Positions 42,290 to 51,308 of a DNA stretch of 64,000 bases are shown here, one piece after another. The position numbers were made by a program, and so were the translations under genes. Below the pieces are notes generated by a model. It ran no database searches. It worked only from the letters and a program-made list of their open reading frames with translations, and was not told the origin of the DNA. The stretch covers positions 1-64,000 of the forward strand of contig CACFIH010000002.1 of the NCBI GenBank assembly GCA_902566365.1, given 5' to 3'. The stretch is from an uncultured Pelagibacteraceae bacterium (GTDB lineage: Bacteria > Pseudomonadota > Alphaproteobacteria > Pelagibacterales > Pelagibacteraceae). How positions within the stretch are numbered: position 1 is the first letter of the stretch; every line of letters starts with the position of its first letter.

Positions 42290-42880
42290 TTAATTAAATT
42301 TATGATCAAGAACACATGCAACTAAATGTATTCTGTTCTCTTCTCCACCATTAAAGGCGTTATGATATTTTGTATTATTTGTAATCCAAACAGATCCATC
42401 AGCAGGTAAATGTTTGGCAACATTGTCTATGACCATTATGGAACCTGGATTAGTTATAATTGGAATATGTAATCTTGGTTCTGGATCTCTATGCCAACTC
42501 AAAGTGGATCTTGGTTCTTTTAATAAAATTCTTACTCGACCTAGTTTATATTTTGATGACAATACATCGAAAACCTCTTTAAAATAAGTATCCTTATAAT
42601 CGTCAATAAACTCTGAGTAAGCTGCCTCGTCAATTTTTTCATCTCTAACTACTTCATTTCCTGAAGAGTCAGGCTTTGTCCAAAAAACACCTCTAGCTTT
42701 ATTTCCTTTTATTGAGTCTGGATCACCAGGTATTTGTGTTAGAGATATTGCTCCAAAATTAGTAACACCATCGGGTCCAGTAAAATTTTTTATCTTTAGT
42801 ATCTCTTTATAGGCTTTTTGAAGTCTATTAATGTCAAATTTGACATTTTGTTTTTGAAAATCATTAAAATTTAGATTCAT
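42290..42880 (-). CDS. Aspartyl/asparaginyl beta-hydroxylase-like dioxygenase
   Basis: A 196-residue Fe(II)/2-oxoglutarate oxygenase of the Asp/Asn hydroxylase fold. The iron ligands are H130-R-D132 in S-W-H-R-D-P-E-P-R and H173 in T-K-Y-H-N-A-F-N-G; R183 in E-N-R-I-H-L would bind 2-oxoglutarate. Relatives hydroxylate proteins or free amino acids and lipids, so the substrate is open. It heads the minus-strand rpiB-glyA run and diverges from hemB. Confidence 0.82.
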   Translation of the reverse strand: MNLNFNDFQKQNVKFDINRLQKAYKEILKIKNFTGPDGVTNFGAISLTQIPGDPDSIKGNKARGVFWTKPDSSGNEVVRDEKIDEAAYSEFIDDYKDTYFKEVFDVLSSKYKLGRVRILLKEPRSTLSWHRDPEPRLHIPIITNPGSIMVIDNVAKHLPADGSVWITNNTKYHNAFNGGEENRIHLVACVLDHKFN

Positions 42881-42952
42881 AAGATTGTTTAATATCTTTT
42901 TTAAGTTATATTTATATATAACATTTGTCGCATATTTTAAATATATTTAGAT

Positions 42953-43942
42953 ATGATTACAGGAAAATTTCCAAGTTTAAGGCTAAGACGAAGCCGAAAA
43001 AATGATTGGTCAAGAAGGTTAATTGAGGAAAATAACCTTACACCAAGTGATTTCATATTACCAATATTTCTTATTGAGGGAACCAACAAAAAACAAAGCA
43101 TAAATTCAATGCCTGGTGTTTATAGATGGAGTATAGATAAGTTAAGTTTTGTAGTTGATAAAGCTATAAAAAAACGTTTACCAATGATTGCTTTATTTCC
43201 TTATACGAACCCAAAAAAAAAAGATAGCACGGGAACTGAAGCTTTAAATGAAAATAATTTGGTTTGTAAAGCAATCAGATTTATAAAAAAAAGATATAAA
43301 AATGAAATAGGGATAATGTGTGACGTGGCTTTGGATCCTTATACATCTCATGGCCATGATGGATTATTAAATAAAAACTATGTACTAAACGATGAAACAA
43401 TTGAAATTTTAATTAAACAATCTTTATTACAAGCTGAAATGGGCTGTGATGTTCTTGCTCCATCAGATATGATGGATGGAAGAATTAAAAAGATTAGGCA
43501 ATCATTGGATAAAAATGGTTTTATAAATACGCAAATTTTATCTTATGCCGTAAAATATGCTTCTAGTTTTTATGGTCCGTTTAGGGATGCAGTTGGATCA
43601 AAAAATTTATTAAAAGGAAATAAAAAAAATTATCAAATGGATTTTAGAAATAGTGATGAAGCCATTAGAGAAGTTGCTTTAGATATCAAAGAAGGAGCAG
43701 ATATGGTAATGGTAAAACCTGGATTGCCATATTTAGATATAATAAAGTTAATCAAAGATAATTACAAAATACCAGTTTTGGCTTATCAAGTATCTGGTGA
43801 ATATAGCTTGTTATCAAATTCAATCAAAAAAGGTTTGATAGATAAACATGTTGTATTAGAGACACTTATCTCTTTTAAAAGAGCGGGAGCAAACGCAATT
43901 ATTAGTTATTATGCTGATAGACTAGAAGAGTTCTTAAAATAG
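42953..43942 (+). CDS. hemB: Porphobilinogen synthase (delta-aminolevulinate dehydratase)
   Basis: Condenses two 5-aminolevulinate molecules in tetrapyrrole synthesis. It has 329 residues with R-L-R-R-S-R-K near the start, C-D-V-A-L-D-P-Y-T-S-H-G-H-D-G near residue 124, Y-A-S-S-F-Y-G-P-F-R-D-A near residue 202 and M-V-K-P-G-L-P-Y-L-D near residue 261, where the Lys forms the Schiff base. The D-x-A-L-D-x-Y active-site segment suggests the magnesium-using alphaproteobacterial type. It ends exactly where the convergent recO ends. Confidence 0.95.
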   Translation: MITGKFPSLRLRRSRKNDWSRRLIEENNLTPSDFILPIFLIEGTNKKQSINSMPGVYRWSIDKLSFVVDKAIKKRLPMIALFPYTNPKKKDSTGTEALNENNLVCKAIRFIKKRYKNEIGIMCDVALDPYTSHGHDGLLNKNYVLNDETIEILIKQSLLQAEMGCDVLAPSDMMDGRIKKIRQSLDKNGFINTQILSYAVKYASSFYGPFRDAVGSKNLLKGNKKNYQMDFRNSDEAIREVALDIKEGADMVMVKPGLPYLDIIKLIKDNYKIPVLAYQVSGEYSLLSNSIKKGLIDKHVVLETLISFKRAGANAIISYYADRLEEFLK

Positions 43943-44623
43943 TTATTTTAGTGTATTAATAAATTGTATTCTACTTAAAGGTTGATTTAAACTATTAGGT
44001 CTCAAAATACTTTTTTCTAAATAGTCACCAACCAATTTAAGTCCACTCAATAACATCTTAATATCTAGTATATCCTCATTCTTATCTATTAAAAAATTTG
44101 GTACTATTTTTTTTTCATGAGATGATTTAGAAATATATTCTAATTTATTATCAATAATCTTTTTATCAACTAGGTTTTTTAGTTCTAAATCGTATCCAAG
44201 ATGCTTAAATAATTCCAGCTCCCAGTATATATATTTTTGTATCCAATTTTTTACATTCAAAATTTCATAAAAATTTTCTAGTTGATGAAAAATTTTTTCA
44301 TTTTTTTGAAAATCAACAGTCAATATCTTTATTAAATTAAATGCTGATGTAATACATAGTAACTTTTGATTATTATCAAAATAAAATGGAGTATATGCTT
44401 TCTCAATTTCAACTTTGAAATATCCAATTTTATTAATTGATTTACTATGATAATTAACGTGTAATCTATTCCCTATCTGTAGATAATTTTTAATCTTTTT
44501 GGAAGTACCACCAAAGATGATGCCAGAAACTTTTCCATAATTCATCGTATATAATTCTGAAATTATAGAATTTTCGTTATATTTATTTTTGGATATTAAA
44601 AAAGCACTATCTTTCCATATCAT
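43943..44623 (-). CDS. recO: DNA repair protein RecO
   Basis: A recombination mediator that helps load RecA on gapped DNA. At 226 residues it starts with the OB-fold (W-K-D-S-A-F-L-I-S, N-E-N-S-I-I-S-E-L, V-S-G-I-I-F-G-G-T-S), followed by the helical domain with L-E-L-F-K-H-L-G-Y-D-L-E-L near residue 138. The zinc-finger cysteines found in many RecO proteins are absent. It lies 2 nt downstream of rnc, as in many alphaproteobacteria. Confidence 0.86.
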   Translation of the reverse strand: MIWKDSAFLISKNKYNENSIISELYTMNYGKVSGIIFGGTSKKIKNYLQIGNRLHVNYHSKSINKIGYFKVEIEKAYTPFYFDNNQKLLCITSAFNLIKILTVDFQKNEKIFHQLENFYEILNVKNWIQKYIYWELELFKHLGYDLELKNLVDKKIIDNKLEYISKSSHEKKIVPNFLIDKNEDILDIKMLLSGLKLVGDYLEKSILRPNSLNQPLSRIQFINTLK

Positions 44624-44625
44624 AA

Positions 44626-45288
44626 CTAAATAATTTCTTTTAAACAGAGAATAGCAGCATTTTGCTCTGCATCCTTTTTTGATTTACCTTCAGACACATA
44701 ATATTTAGTGTTAAACAGTTTAACACCAACTTTAAATAAAGGTTTGTGTCTGGGTCCTGTATTTGATATTACTTTATATACAGGTAATTTCTTATATTTT
44801 TTTAGTGAAAATTCTTGAAGTTTAGTTTTCGCATCGATTTGAGTAATAGAACTTTTCTTAATATGATTTGACCACAATTTTAAAATTGTTTTTTCAACAA
44901 ATTGAAATCCTTTATCTAAATAAATGCAACCAATCAAAGCTTCACAACTATCAGCTAAAACTTTATCTTCTATAAGATTTTTTCTGTTGTGAGTATTAGA
45001 TCTTAAAATATATTTTTCTAATCCAATTTTTTTTGCAATTTCTAAACATGTTTTTTTATTTACAAGCGATGCAAATTTTTTATCTAAGACACCCTCTTTT
45101 TCTTCAGGATAAATTTCGAGAAGTTTTTTTGCAATTATCAAACCTAAAACTCTATCTCCTAAAAATTCAATTTTTTCATTATTATGAACTTTATCAAAAC
45201 TTTTATGTGTTAAAGATTTAATTAAAAGACTCTTATCTTTAAAAGTTAGTTTTAATTTTTTTTCGAGATCAAAATAATTTATTTTCAT
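44626..45288 (-). CDS. rnc: Ribonuclease III
   Basis: A double-strand RNA endonuclease for rRNA and mRNA processing. It has 220 residues with the catalytic signature N-E-K-I-E-F-L-G-D-R-V-L-G-L near residue 37, the second acidic site at D-S-C-E-A-L-I-G near residue 108 and a C-terminal dsRNA-binding domain (from K-L-Q-E-F-S-L near residue 147, with S-K-K-D-A-E-Q-N-A-A). It overlaps lepB by 1 nt. Confidence 0.95.
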   Translation of the reverse strand: MKINYFDLEKKLKLTFKDKSLLIKSLTHKSFDKVHNNEKIEFLGDRVLGLIIAKKLLEIYPEEKEGVLDKKFASLVNKKTCLEIAKKIGLEKYILRSNTHNRKNLIEDKVLADSCEALIGCIYLDKGFQFVEKTILKLWSNHIKKSSITQIDAKTKLQEFSLKKYKKLPVYKVISNTGPRHKPLFKVGVKLFNTKYYVSEGKSKKDAEQNAAILCLKEII

Positions 45289-46022
45289 TATTGTATTATT
45301 TTGAAAAATCTATCAAACCTTATTGACTTATTCCATTTCCAAAATGAAAAAATACTACCTATTGATTTATCAGATGAAAAAAAAATAAATCGTGCTTTAC
45401 CGACCAAATTATCTTTGTGTACATAACCTACGCTTGTCAGAAATCTGCTATCTTTTGAACAATCTCGGTTATCTCCCAAAAAAAAATAATGATCTTGAGG
45501 AACAATATATTTATCAGAATTTTGAAAAGTATAATCTTTTAAATAAACTGTGTTATATTTTTTTCCATTTGGTAATAATTCCTCAAAAGTAAATACTTCT
45601 ATAGTTTTTTTTCCACAATAAATTAAATCTTTATTAGAAATCTTTGATTTTAATATTTCACTATTATTTAAAAATAAATTTGAATTTATAAATTGAATAC
45701 TATCTCCTGGTAATCCAATTAATCTTTTAATATAATCTGTTCGGTTATCAGCGGGAGTTTTAAAAACAACTACATCCCCCCTTTTTGGTTCTTTTGATAA
45801 AATCCTGCCATTTATTATTGGAGGACTAAAAGGAAAGGAATGTTTACTATAGCCATAAGAATATTTACTAACAAAAAGTCTATCACCCACTAATAGATTT
45901 GGCTCCATTGAAGATGAGGGAATATAAAACGGTTGAATTATTAATGATCTTATAATTATTGCTATGATTAAAGCATAGAATAAGGTTTTTATGTTATCTA
46001 TTATAATTTTTTTACTAAACAT
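45288..46022 (-). CDS. lepB: Signal peptidase I
   Basis: A membrane peptidase that cleaves Sec signal peptides. One N-terminal helix (about residues 12-30) is followed by the catalytic serine in P-S-S-S38-M-E-P and the general base K99 in D-Y-I-K-R-L-I-G-L-P-G-D. The G-D-N-R-D-C-S-K-D-S-R motif lies near residue 198. It is 244 residues long. It overlaps acpS and rnc by 1 nt each. Confidence 0.95.
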   Translation of the reverse strand: MFSKKIIIDNIKTLFYALIIAIIIRSLIIQPFYIPSSSMEPNLLVGDRLFVSKYSYGYSKHSFPFSPPIINGRILSKEPKRGDVVVFKTPADNRTDYIKRLIGLPGDSIQFINSNLFLNNSEILKSKISNKDLIYCGKKTIEVFTFEELLPNGKKYNTVYLKDYTFQNSDKYIVPQDHYFFLGDNRDCSKDSRFLTSVGYVHKDNLVGKARFIFFSSDKSIGSIFSFWKWNKSIRFDRFFKIIQ

Positions 46023-46408
46023 TATTTTTTTTGTAAAATTGTAAAAGCTATTGAATAATCTTTCTCATCTGTAATGGAAAGAAAGTAATTTAAATTATTT
46101 ATTCCAAATTTCTTATAAGCTATTTTCTTAATTTTTTTTGATAAAAAATAGTATGGTTTTCCTAATTCGTCATTTAGGATTTCAATATCTTTAAAATTCA
46201 AATTATTTCTAAAACCTGTTCCAAAAGCTTTGGATAAAGCCTCCTTAGCAACAAATCTTTTAGCAAAATAATTAACTTTATTTTTAATATTTTTGGAAAA
46301 TTTAATTTCATTATTGCTATAAATTTTTTTAATAAATGATTTATTCTTTATTAATAATTTAATTCTTTTGTTTTTTATAATATCAACTCCAATTCCAAGA
46401 ATTTTCAT
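46022..46408 (-). CDS. acpS: Holo-[acyl-carrier-protein] synthase
   Basis: Transfers 4'-phosphopantetheine to acyl carrier protein. At 128 residues it has I-L-G-I-G-V-D-I-I at the start, with the metal-binding Asp, and F-A-K-R-F-V-A-K-E-A-L-S-K-A-F-G-T-G near residue 48, plus a late I-T-D-E-K-D-Y segment where S-D-x-x is usual. It lies between pdxJ (2 nt) and lepB (1 nt overlap). Confidence 0.92.
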   Translation of the reverse strand: MKILGIGVDIIKNKRIKLLIKNKSFIKKIYSNNEIKFSKNIKNKVNYFAKRFVAKEALSKAFGTGFRNNLNFKDIEILNDELGKPYYFLSKKIKKIAYKKFGINNLNYFLSITDEKDYSIAFTILQKK

Positions 46409-46410
46409 AA

Positions 46411-47130
46411 TTATTTTTTTATGATTTGTTTCATATTTTTTATGATTTTAGATAATCCAAAAAAAATTGACTCTCCTATTATGAAGTGTCCTATATTAAA
46501 CTCACTTATTTCATTAATTTTAGATAAAATTTTTGTTGTTTTATAATCCAAACCGTGGCCAGCATGAATTTCGATTTTATATTTTTTTGCTAAAATTGCA
46601 CATTTTTTAATTTTGTTTAATTCTTTTAAGTAACTTTTTTTGGATTTAACTAGATTTGCCAGTCGTCCCGTATGAATTTCAATACAGTCAGTTTCCAATT
46701 CCTTACAAATTTTGATATCTTTAAATGACGGATTTATAAAAAGACTAGTTCTAATTTTTTTTTTTTTAAACTTTTTAATAATACTTTTTATCTTAGTTTT
46801 GTTTTTAAATAAATCTAAACCACCTTCTGTTGTAATTTCTTTTCTATTTTCAGGGACAATACAAATATAATTTGGTCGAAATTTTAGTGCTTTTTTTATG
46901 ATATTAGAATTAGTTGAAATTTCTAAGTTAACCAATAAGTTCTTTTGAGAACATATTTTTTTAGCATCTAAGTCATTAATATGTCTTCTATCCTCTCTTA
47001 AATGTATCGTTATAGAGTTGGCTCCACATTTTTTTACAAAATTCGCTGCATATAATGGATCTGGATGTGACTCACCTCTAGCATTTCTTATCGTAGCAAC
47101 ATGATCAATATTAACACCCAAACGTTTCAC
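46411..47130 (-). CDS. pdxJ: Pyridoxine 5'-phosphate synthase
   Basis: Forms pyridoxine 5'-phosphate from deoxyxylulose 5-phosphate and aminoacetone phosphate. It has 239 residues: L-G-V-N-I-D-H-V-A-T-I-R-N-A-R near the start, H-L-R-E-D-R-R-H-I near residue 43, E-I-H-T-G-R near residue 149 and H-A-G-H-G-L-D-Y near residue 192. It overlaps pyrE by 4 nt. Confidence 0.95.
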   Translation of the reverse strand: MKRLGVNIDHVATIRNARGESHPDPLYAANFVKKCGANSITIHLREDRRHINDLDAKKICSQKNLLVNLEISTNSNIIKKALKFRPNYICIVPENRKEITTEGGLDLFKNKTKIKSIIKKFKKKKIRTSLFINPSFKDIKICKELETDCIEIHTGRLANLVKSKKSYLKELNKIKKCAILAKKYKIEIHAGHGLDYKTTKILSKINEISEFNIGHFIIGESIFFGLSKIIKNMKQIIKK

Positions 47131-47714
47131 TTTATATATCTGCTTCCTGGTCTAGAGATAGGAATTTTTTTTAATGAAGAAGGTAAATTGCTAGATTTAA
47201 AAGTTGGAACATCTATTTTTATATGAGATATAATTTTTTTATTTATCTTTAAACTTTTTTTATTCGATCTATCTATTATAGAGGCAAATCCTACAAGTGT
47301 TGCATTAAATTTATTAATCAATTTTACACACTCCAAACTAGATCTTCCTGTTGTAATTACATCTTCTAAAATTAGAACTCTTGATGCTTTTTTAATTTGA
47401 AATCCTCGTCTTAATGTAAATTTTCCATTCACTCTTTCGCAAAAAATAGTTTCTTTTTTTAAAATTTTTCCTATCTCATAACCAATGATTATACCGCCCA
47501 TTGCAGGGGATAGAATTAGATCAATTTTTTTAAAATTCCTTTTTATTTTCTTTGCGAGAGATTTACATATACTATCAGCTAAATAAGGATGACTTAAAAG
47601 TTTAGCACATTGTATATATTTTGTAGAATGTAATCCAGAAGATAAGACGAAATGCCCCTCTAACAACGCATCAGTTTTTTTTAAAATATTTAAGGATTTT
47701 TTGAGTGAAAGCAT
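47127..47714 (-). CDS. pyrE: Orotate phosphoribosyltransferase
   Basis: Adds phosphoribose to orotate in pyrimidine synthesis. It has 195 residues, with L-E-G-H-F-V-L-S-S-G-L-H-S near residue 18, S-P-A-M-G-G-I-I-I-G near residue 68 and the PRPP loop V-L-I-L-E-D-V-I-T-T-G-R-S near residue 112. The start lies 44 nt inside rsh, a long overlap, but the N-terminal residues match the family, so the start is credible. Confidence 0.93.
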   Translation of the reverse strand: MLSLKKSLNILKKTDALLEGHFVLSSGLHSTKYIQCAKLLSHPYLADSICKSLAKKIKRNFKKIDLILSPAMGGIIIGYEIGKILKKETIFCERVNGKFTLRRGFQIKKASRVLILEDVITTGRSSLECVKLINKFNATLVGFASIIDRSNKKSLKINKKIISHIKIDVPTFKSSNLPSSLKKIPISRPGSRYIK

Positions 47715-49416
47715 TTCTTTTATCTTCGTGTCTAATTATCTTAAATTTTATACCTTTTTGTTTAAGCTCTGCAATAAAATTAGTAAAATTTTTTAAATCT
47801 CTTATAATGAGCCTGAACTTAAAATTTATATAATTTGGGTTTTTTCCCACCATTTCTAAATTTGAAATATTTAGTTTATGACTACCTATCAAAGAACTTA
47901 CATTCCCTAATTGACCTGGCTTATCAGGTAAAGATATCCATAACGTTGTGTTATATTTTTTGATTCTCTCTTCTTTTTGTTCACCCTTGTCATGCCAATA
48001 TTTTCTAATTGCAGATCTTGCTTTTCCTGTTTTTGTTGTTGGTAACCAATGAAGTGAGGGAGAATTATTTTTGGAAGTAATAATTTTAACAGTATCACCA
48101 TTTCTCAAAATTGTTTGTAATTCTTTTTTATTTCCATTGATTTCACATCCAATAGCAGTATCACCAATTTTTGTGTGAACTGCATATGCAAAATCTATTG
48201 GTGTAGCATTTTTTGGTAATTTAATTACAGAACCTTTTGGCGTAAAGCAAAAAACATTCTCTTGGAACATTTGTAGCTTAGTATATTCATATGAATGTTC
48301 GGGGTTTTCATTTTTTTCTATAATTTCGACTAGATCTTTTAACCAATCATATTCTTTCCAAGTTAAAGAATTAAATTTCTCAGATGATTTATATTGCCAA
48401 TGTGATGCTATTCCTCGTTCAGCAAAGTCGTGCATTTCTTTTGTTCTTATTTGGATCTCAATAGGTTTTTTATACGAGCCTATTACAGCAGTATGAATAG
48501 ATTTGTATCCATTTATTTTAGGTGAGGAAATATAATCTTTAAATTTTCCAGGTATACAATTCCACTGTTTATGTATAATGCCAAGAGTTTTATAACAATC
48601 ATCAATATTTTGAAGTATTATTCTAAATCCGATTATATCTGTAATCTGTTCTAAAGAGACACGTTTTTTTTGCACTTTTCTCCAAATCGAAAAAGGAGTT
48701 TTTTCTCTACCGAAAATTTCTGTTTCTATATTATTTTTATATAGTATATTTTTAATCTCATCTGACAGTATCTTAAAAATATCTTTTTTATCTAAATTAA
48801 TTTCATCTAATCTTTTTTGAATTAATTTACGAGCTTCATTATTTAAGACTTCAAACGACAAATCTTCAAGTTCATCTCTTATTCTTTGCATTCCCATTCT
48901 ATCAGCTAACGGTGCATATATTTCCATTGTTTCTTGAGCGATTCTTTGTTTTTTTTCCTCACTTTTAAAAGCTTTTATTGTTCTCATATTGTGCAAACGA
49001 TCAGCAATTTTTACTAACAAAACTCTTATGTCTTTTGAGGTCGCTAAAATTAATTTTCTAAAATTCTCAGCTTTTGAATTTGAGGAAGCAGTATTTTCTA
49101 AAACTGAAATTTTGGTAACACCATCAACTAAATCAGCTACTTCTACACCAAACTCACCTTTAATAGTTTCATATGTTGCAAATGTATCTTCAATAGTGTC
49201 ATGTAATAATCCTGTTGTAATGGTGGCACTATCCAATTTTAAATCAGTTAAAATATTTGCAACTTCTATTGGATGAACTGAATAAGGATCTCCAGATGCT
49301 CTTTTTTGATTGCCATGAGCTTTAACTGCAAAATTATATGCCTTATTTAGCTTTTCATGATTTAAAAATTTATTATAAATTTTTACTTTATTTATTAAAT
49401 CTTCAGAATTTAGCAT
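47671..49416 (-). CDS. rsh: (p)ppGpp synthetase/hydrolase (Rsh), compact form
   Basis: A stringent-response enzyme of 581 residues, shorter than usual Rel/SpoT proteins (about 700 or more). The hydrolase domain has H48-P and H72-D73-T-I-E-D. The synthetase domain includes G-Y-K-S-I-H-T-A-V near residue 305 and Q-I-R-T-K-E-M-H near residue 323. A TGS domain (F-T-P-K-G-S-V-I-K-L-P near residue 395) is followed after only about 30 residues by a C-terminal ACT domain (S-L-P-D-K-P-G-Q-L-G). The helical and zinc-finger/CC regions normally between TGS and ACT appear to be missing. It is the first gene of the pyrE-pdxJ-acpS-lepB-rnc-recO run. Confidence 0.92.
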   Translation of the reverse strand: MLNSEDLINKVKIYNKFLNHEKLNKAYNFAVKAHGNQKRASGDPYSVHPIEVANILTDLKLDSATITTGLLHDTIEDTFATYETIKGEFGVEVADLVDGVTKISVLENTASSNSKAENFRKLILATSKDIRVLLVKIADRLHNMRTIKAFKSEEKKQRIAQETMEIYAPLADRMGMQRIRDELEDLSFEVLNNEARKLIQKRLDEINLDKKDIFKILSDEIKNILYKNNIETEIFGREKTPFSIWRKVQKKRVSLEQITDIIGFRIILQNIDDCYKTLGIIHKQWNCIPGKFKDYISSPKINGYKSIHTAVIGSYKKPIEIQIRTKEMHDFAERGIASHWQYKSSEKFNSLTWKEYDWLKDLVEIIEKNENPEHSYEYTKLQMFQENVFCFTPKGSVIKLPKNATPIDFAYAVHTKIGDTAIGCEINGNKKELQTILRNGDTVKIITSKNNSPSLHWLPTTKTGKARSAIRKYWHDKGEQKEERIKKYNTTLWISLPDKPGQLGNVSSLIGSHKLNISNLEMVGKNPNYINFKFRLIIRDLKNFTNFIAELKQKGIKFKIIRHEDKRNAFTQKILKYFKKN

Positions 49417-49435
49417 ACTTTACTATACCATTAAT

Positions 49436-49948
49436 TCAAATTTTTTTAATAGAACTAATGTCTCTATAAGGTAAAGAAAAAATGAGACTTTTAATGTGTT
49501 GTTTTAATATTGGATGAGACCAATTTTTATCTATTTCAAATAATGGGATTAAAACAAAATTTCTTGTATGCATTCTGGGATGGGGTAAATCTATGCTCAA
49601 TTTACTGATTTTTTTATCAAAATCTAAAATATCTATGTCACAAACTCTAGGTGAATTTCTTCTAGTTTTTACTCTTCCAAGTTTTTTTTCGATCTTTTTG
49701 CAAATCTTCAGTAAATTTATTGGATTAATTTTTGTGTTAATCTTTAAAACTATGTTGATAAATTTTGGATTTTTGGGATTTGGCCATGAGAAAGATTCAT
49801 AATATGATGAAGTCTGAAGTATCTTAATATTATTTAAAAAAAGCATATTAATTGCTTTTTTGATGTTCTTTATTCTATCACCTAAATTTGAGCCTATACC
49901 TAAATAAATTATATTAGCTTGTTTTTCTGATATATCTTGCTTTATCAC
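49436..49948 (-). CDS. folK: 2-amino-4-hydroxy-6-hydroxymethyldihydropteridine pyrophosphokinase
   Basis: Pyrophosphorylates the pterin precursor of folate. The core [12 protein letters not shown], the [13 protein letters not shown] segment and L-P-H-P-R-M-H-T-R match HPPK. The start is uncertain. The family begins right at I-I-Y-L-G, where only ATA/ATT codons occur (49912/49909). A GTG at 49948, with a purine-rich stretch upstream, is the nearest ordinary start, and the ATG at 50020 would put 107 nt inside smpB. I list the GTG version. Confidence 0.8.
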   Translation of the reverse strand: MIKQDISEKQANIIYLGIGSNLGDRIKNIKKAINMLFLNNIKILQTSSYYESFSWPNPKNPKFINIVLKINTKINPINLLKICKKIEKKLGRVKTRRNSPRVCDIDILDFDKKISKLSIDLPHPRMHTRNFVLIPLFEIDKNWSHPILKQHIKSLIFSLPYRDISSIKKI

Positions 49949-50384
49949 GATCCCAATCTCTTCTTTTTTTTGTAGCTCTTTTATCAAATTGTTTTTTCCC
50001 TTTAGCAACAGCAATCTCAACTTTCGCTTTACCTTTTTTAAAATACATTTTTGTTGGTATAATAGTCAAACCTTCTCTTTGAATCTTACCAATAAGTTTA
50101 TTAATTTCTTTTTTATGCAACAAGAGCTTTCTTTCATCTAAAGGTTTGTGACTGGAATAGCTTGCTTGTTTGTATGATCCTATGTGTGAATTGATTAAAA
50201 TTAATTCACCATTTTTTTCAACAGCATATGAGTCTGCTATATTGACCTTACCATTTCTAATAGATTTTATTTCGGAACCCTTTAAGACTATCCCCGCTTC
50301 TAAAATGTCCTCAAAAAAATAATTAAAACTAGCTTTTCTATTCAAACAAATAATCTTTAAACCTAGATTGGTTTTTTTTTTCAT
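49914..50384 (-). CDS. smpB: SsrA-binding protein SmpB
   Basis: Binds tmRNA and delivers it to stalled ribosomes. It has 156 residues: the core [10 protein letters not shown] near residue 18, G-S-E-I-K-S-I-R near residue 36 and the basic tail ending with [10 protein letters not shown], typical of SmpB. The tmRNA gene itself is not in the window. It overlaps dapA by 1 nt. Confidence 0.95.
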   Translation of the reverse strand: MKKKTNLGLKIICLNRKASFNYFFEDILEAGIVLKGSEIKSIRNGKVNIADSYAVEKNGELILINSHIGSYKQASYSSHKPLDERKLLLHKKEINKLIGKIQREGLTIIPTKMYFKKGKAKVEIAVAKGKKQFDKRATKKRRDWDRDKARYIRKTS

Positions 50385-51265
50385 TAAATCAATTTTGATG
50401 ATTTAAGTGCTTTTTTTACAATATCTTTCGTTTTATCAGTTACTTTAACAAGTGGTAATCTTACATCATCTTCACAAAGACCTAATAATTTTGCAGCATA
50501 TTTCACTGGACTTGGATTACTTTCAACAAACATAGCATGATGTAAAGGTTGTAAAATACTATTTAATCTTTCTGATTCTTTTTTTGAGTTATTATCATCA
50601 AATAAAGAATTTTTTTGAAACTCAGAACAAAGTTTTGGTGCTATATTTGCCGTAACACTTATTGCACCAACGCCCCCTCTCTTATTGAATTCTAATGCAT
50701 TATCATCATTACCAGTTAATTGAATAAAATCTTTTCCAATTTTTTCCAAGGTTTGATTTACTCTGTTTAAATCACCTGTAGCATCTTTCACGCCAATTAT
50801 GTTTTTTAATTCATAAAGTTTCGCCATAGTTTCAACTGACATATCAATAACAGATCTTCCAGGGATATTATAAATTATAATTGGAATTCCACATTTATCA
50901 TTTATAGCTTTATAGTGCTGATATAAACCTTCTTGTGTAGGTTTGTTATAATAAGGGGTTACAATAAGAGCGCCATTTGCACCTATTTTTTCAGCATGAG
51001 AAGTCAAAGAAATCGCTTCTTCAGTAGAATTTGATCCAGTCCCTGCAAAGACCGGTAGTTTTCCATTGCTTTCTTTAACACATAATTCAATCACTTTTTC
51101 GTGCTCTTCATGACTTAAAGTTGGCGATTCGCCTGTTGTACCAGCAGGAACTAACCCATTAGTACCATTTTCAATATGAAAATGAATTAACTTGATATAA
51201 GTTTCCTCATCAAGTTTATTATCTTTAAATGGAGTGACTAAAGCAACATTTGAACCTTTAAACAT
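50384..51265 (-). CDS. dapA: 4-hydroxy-tetrahydrodipicolinate synthase
   Basis: The first step of the lysine/diaminopimelate branch. It is a 293-residue TIM barrel with G-T-T-G-E-S-P-T near residue 42, Y132 in I-Y-N-I-P-G-R and the Schiff-base lysine K160 in G-V-K-D-A-T-G-D. The usual length and full motif set suggest a working enzyme. It diverges from the slt gene across 43 nt, which must hold both promoters. Confidence 0.95.
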   Translation of the reverse strand: MFKGSNVALVTPFKDNKLDEETYIKLIHFHIENGTNGLVPAGTTGESPTLSHEEHEKVIELCVKESNGKLPVFAGTGSNSTEEAISLTSHAEKIGANGALIVTPYYNKPTQEGLYQHYKAINDKCGIPIIIYNIPGRSVIDMSVETMAKLYELKNIIGVKDATGDLNRVNQTLEKIGKDFIQLTGNDDNALEFNKRGGVGAISVTANIAPKLCSEFQKNSLFDDNNSKKESERLNSILQPLHHAMFVESNPSPVKYAAKLLGLCEDDVRLPLVKVTDKTKDIVKKALKSSKLI

Positions 51266-51308
51266 AAATACTTATAACATAGTTTATCGATTCATATACT
51301 AAAAGATT

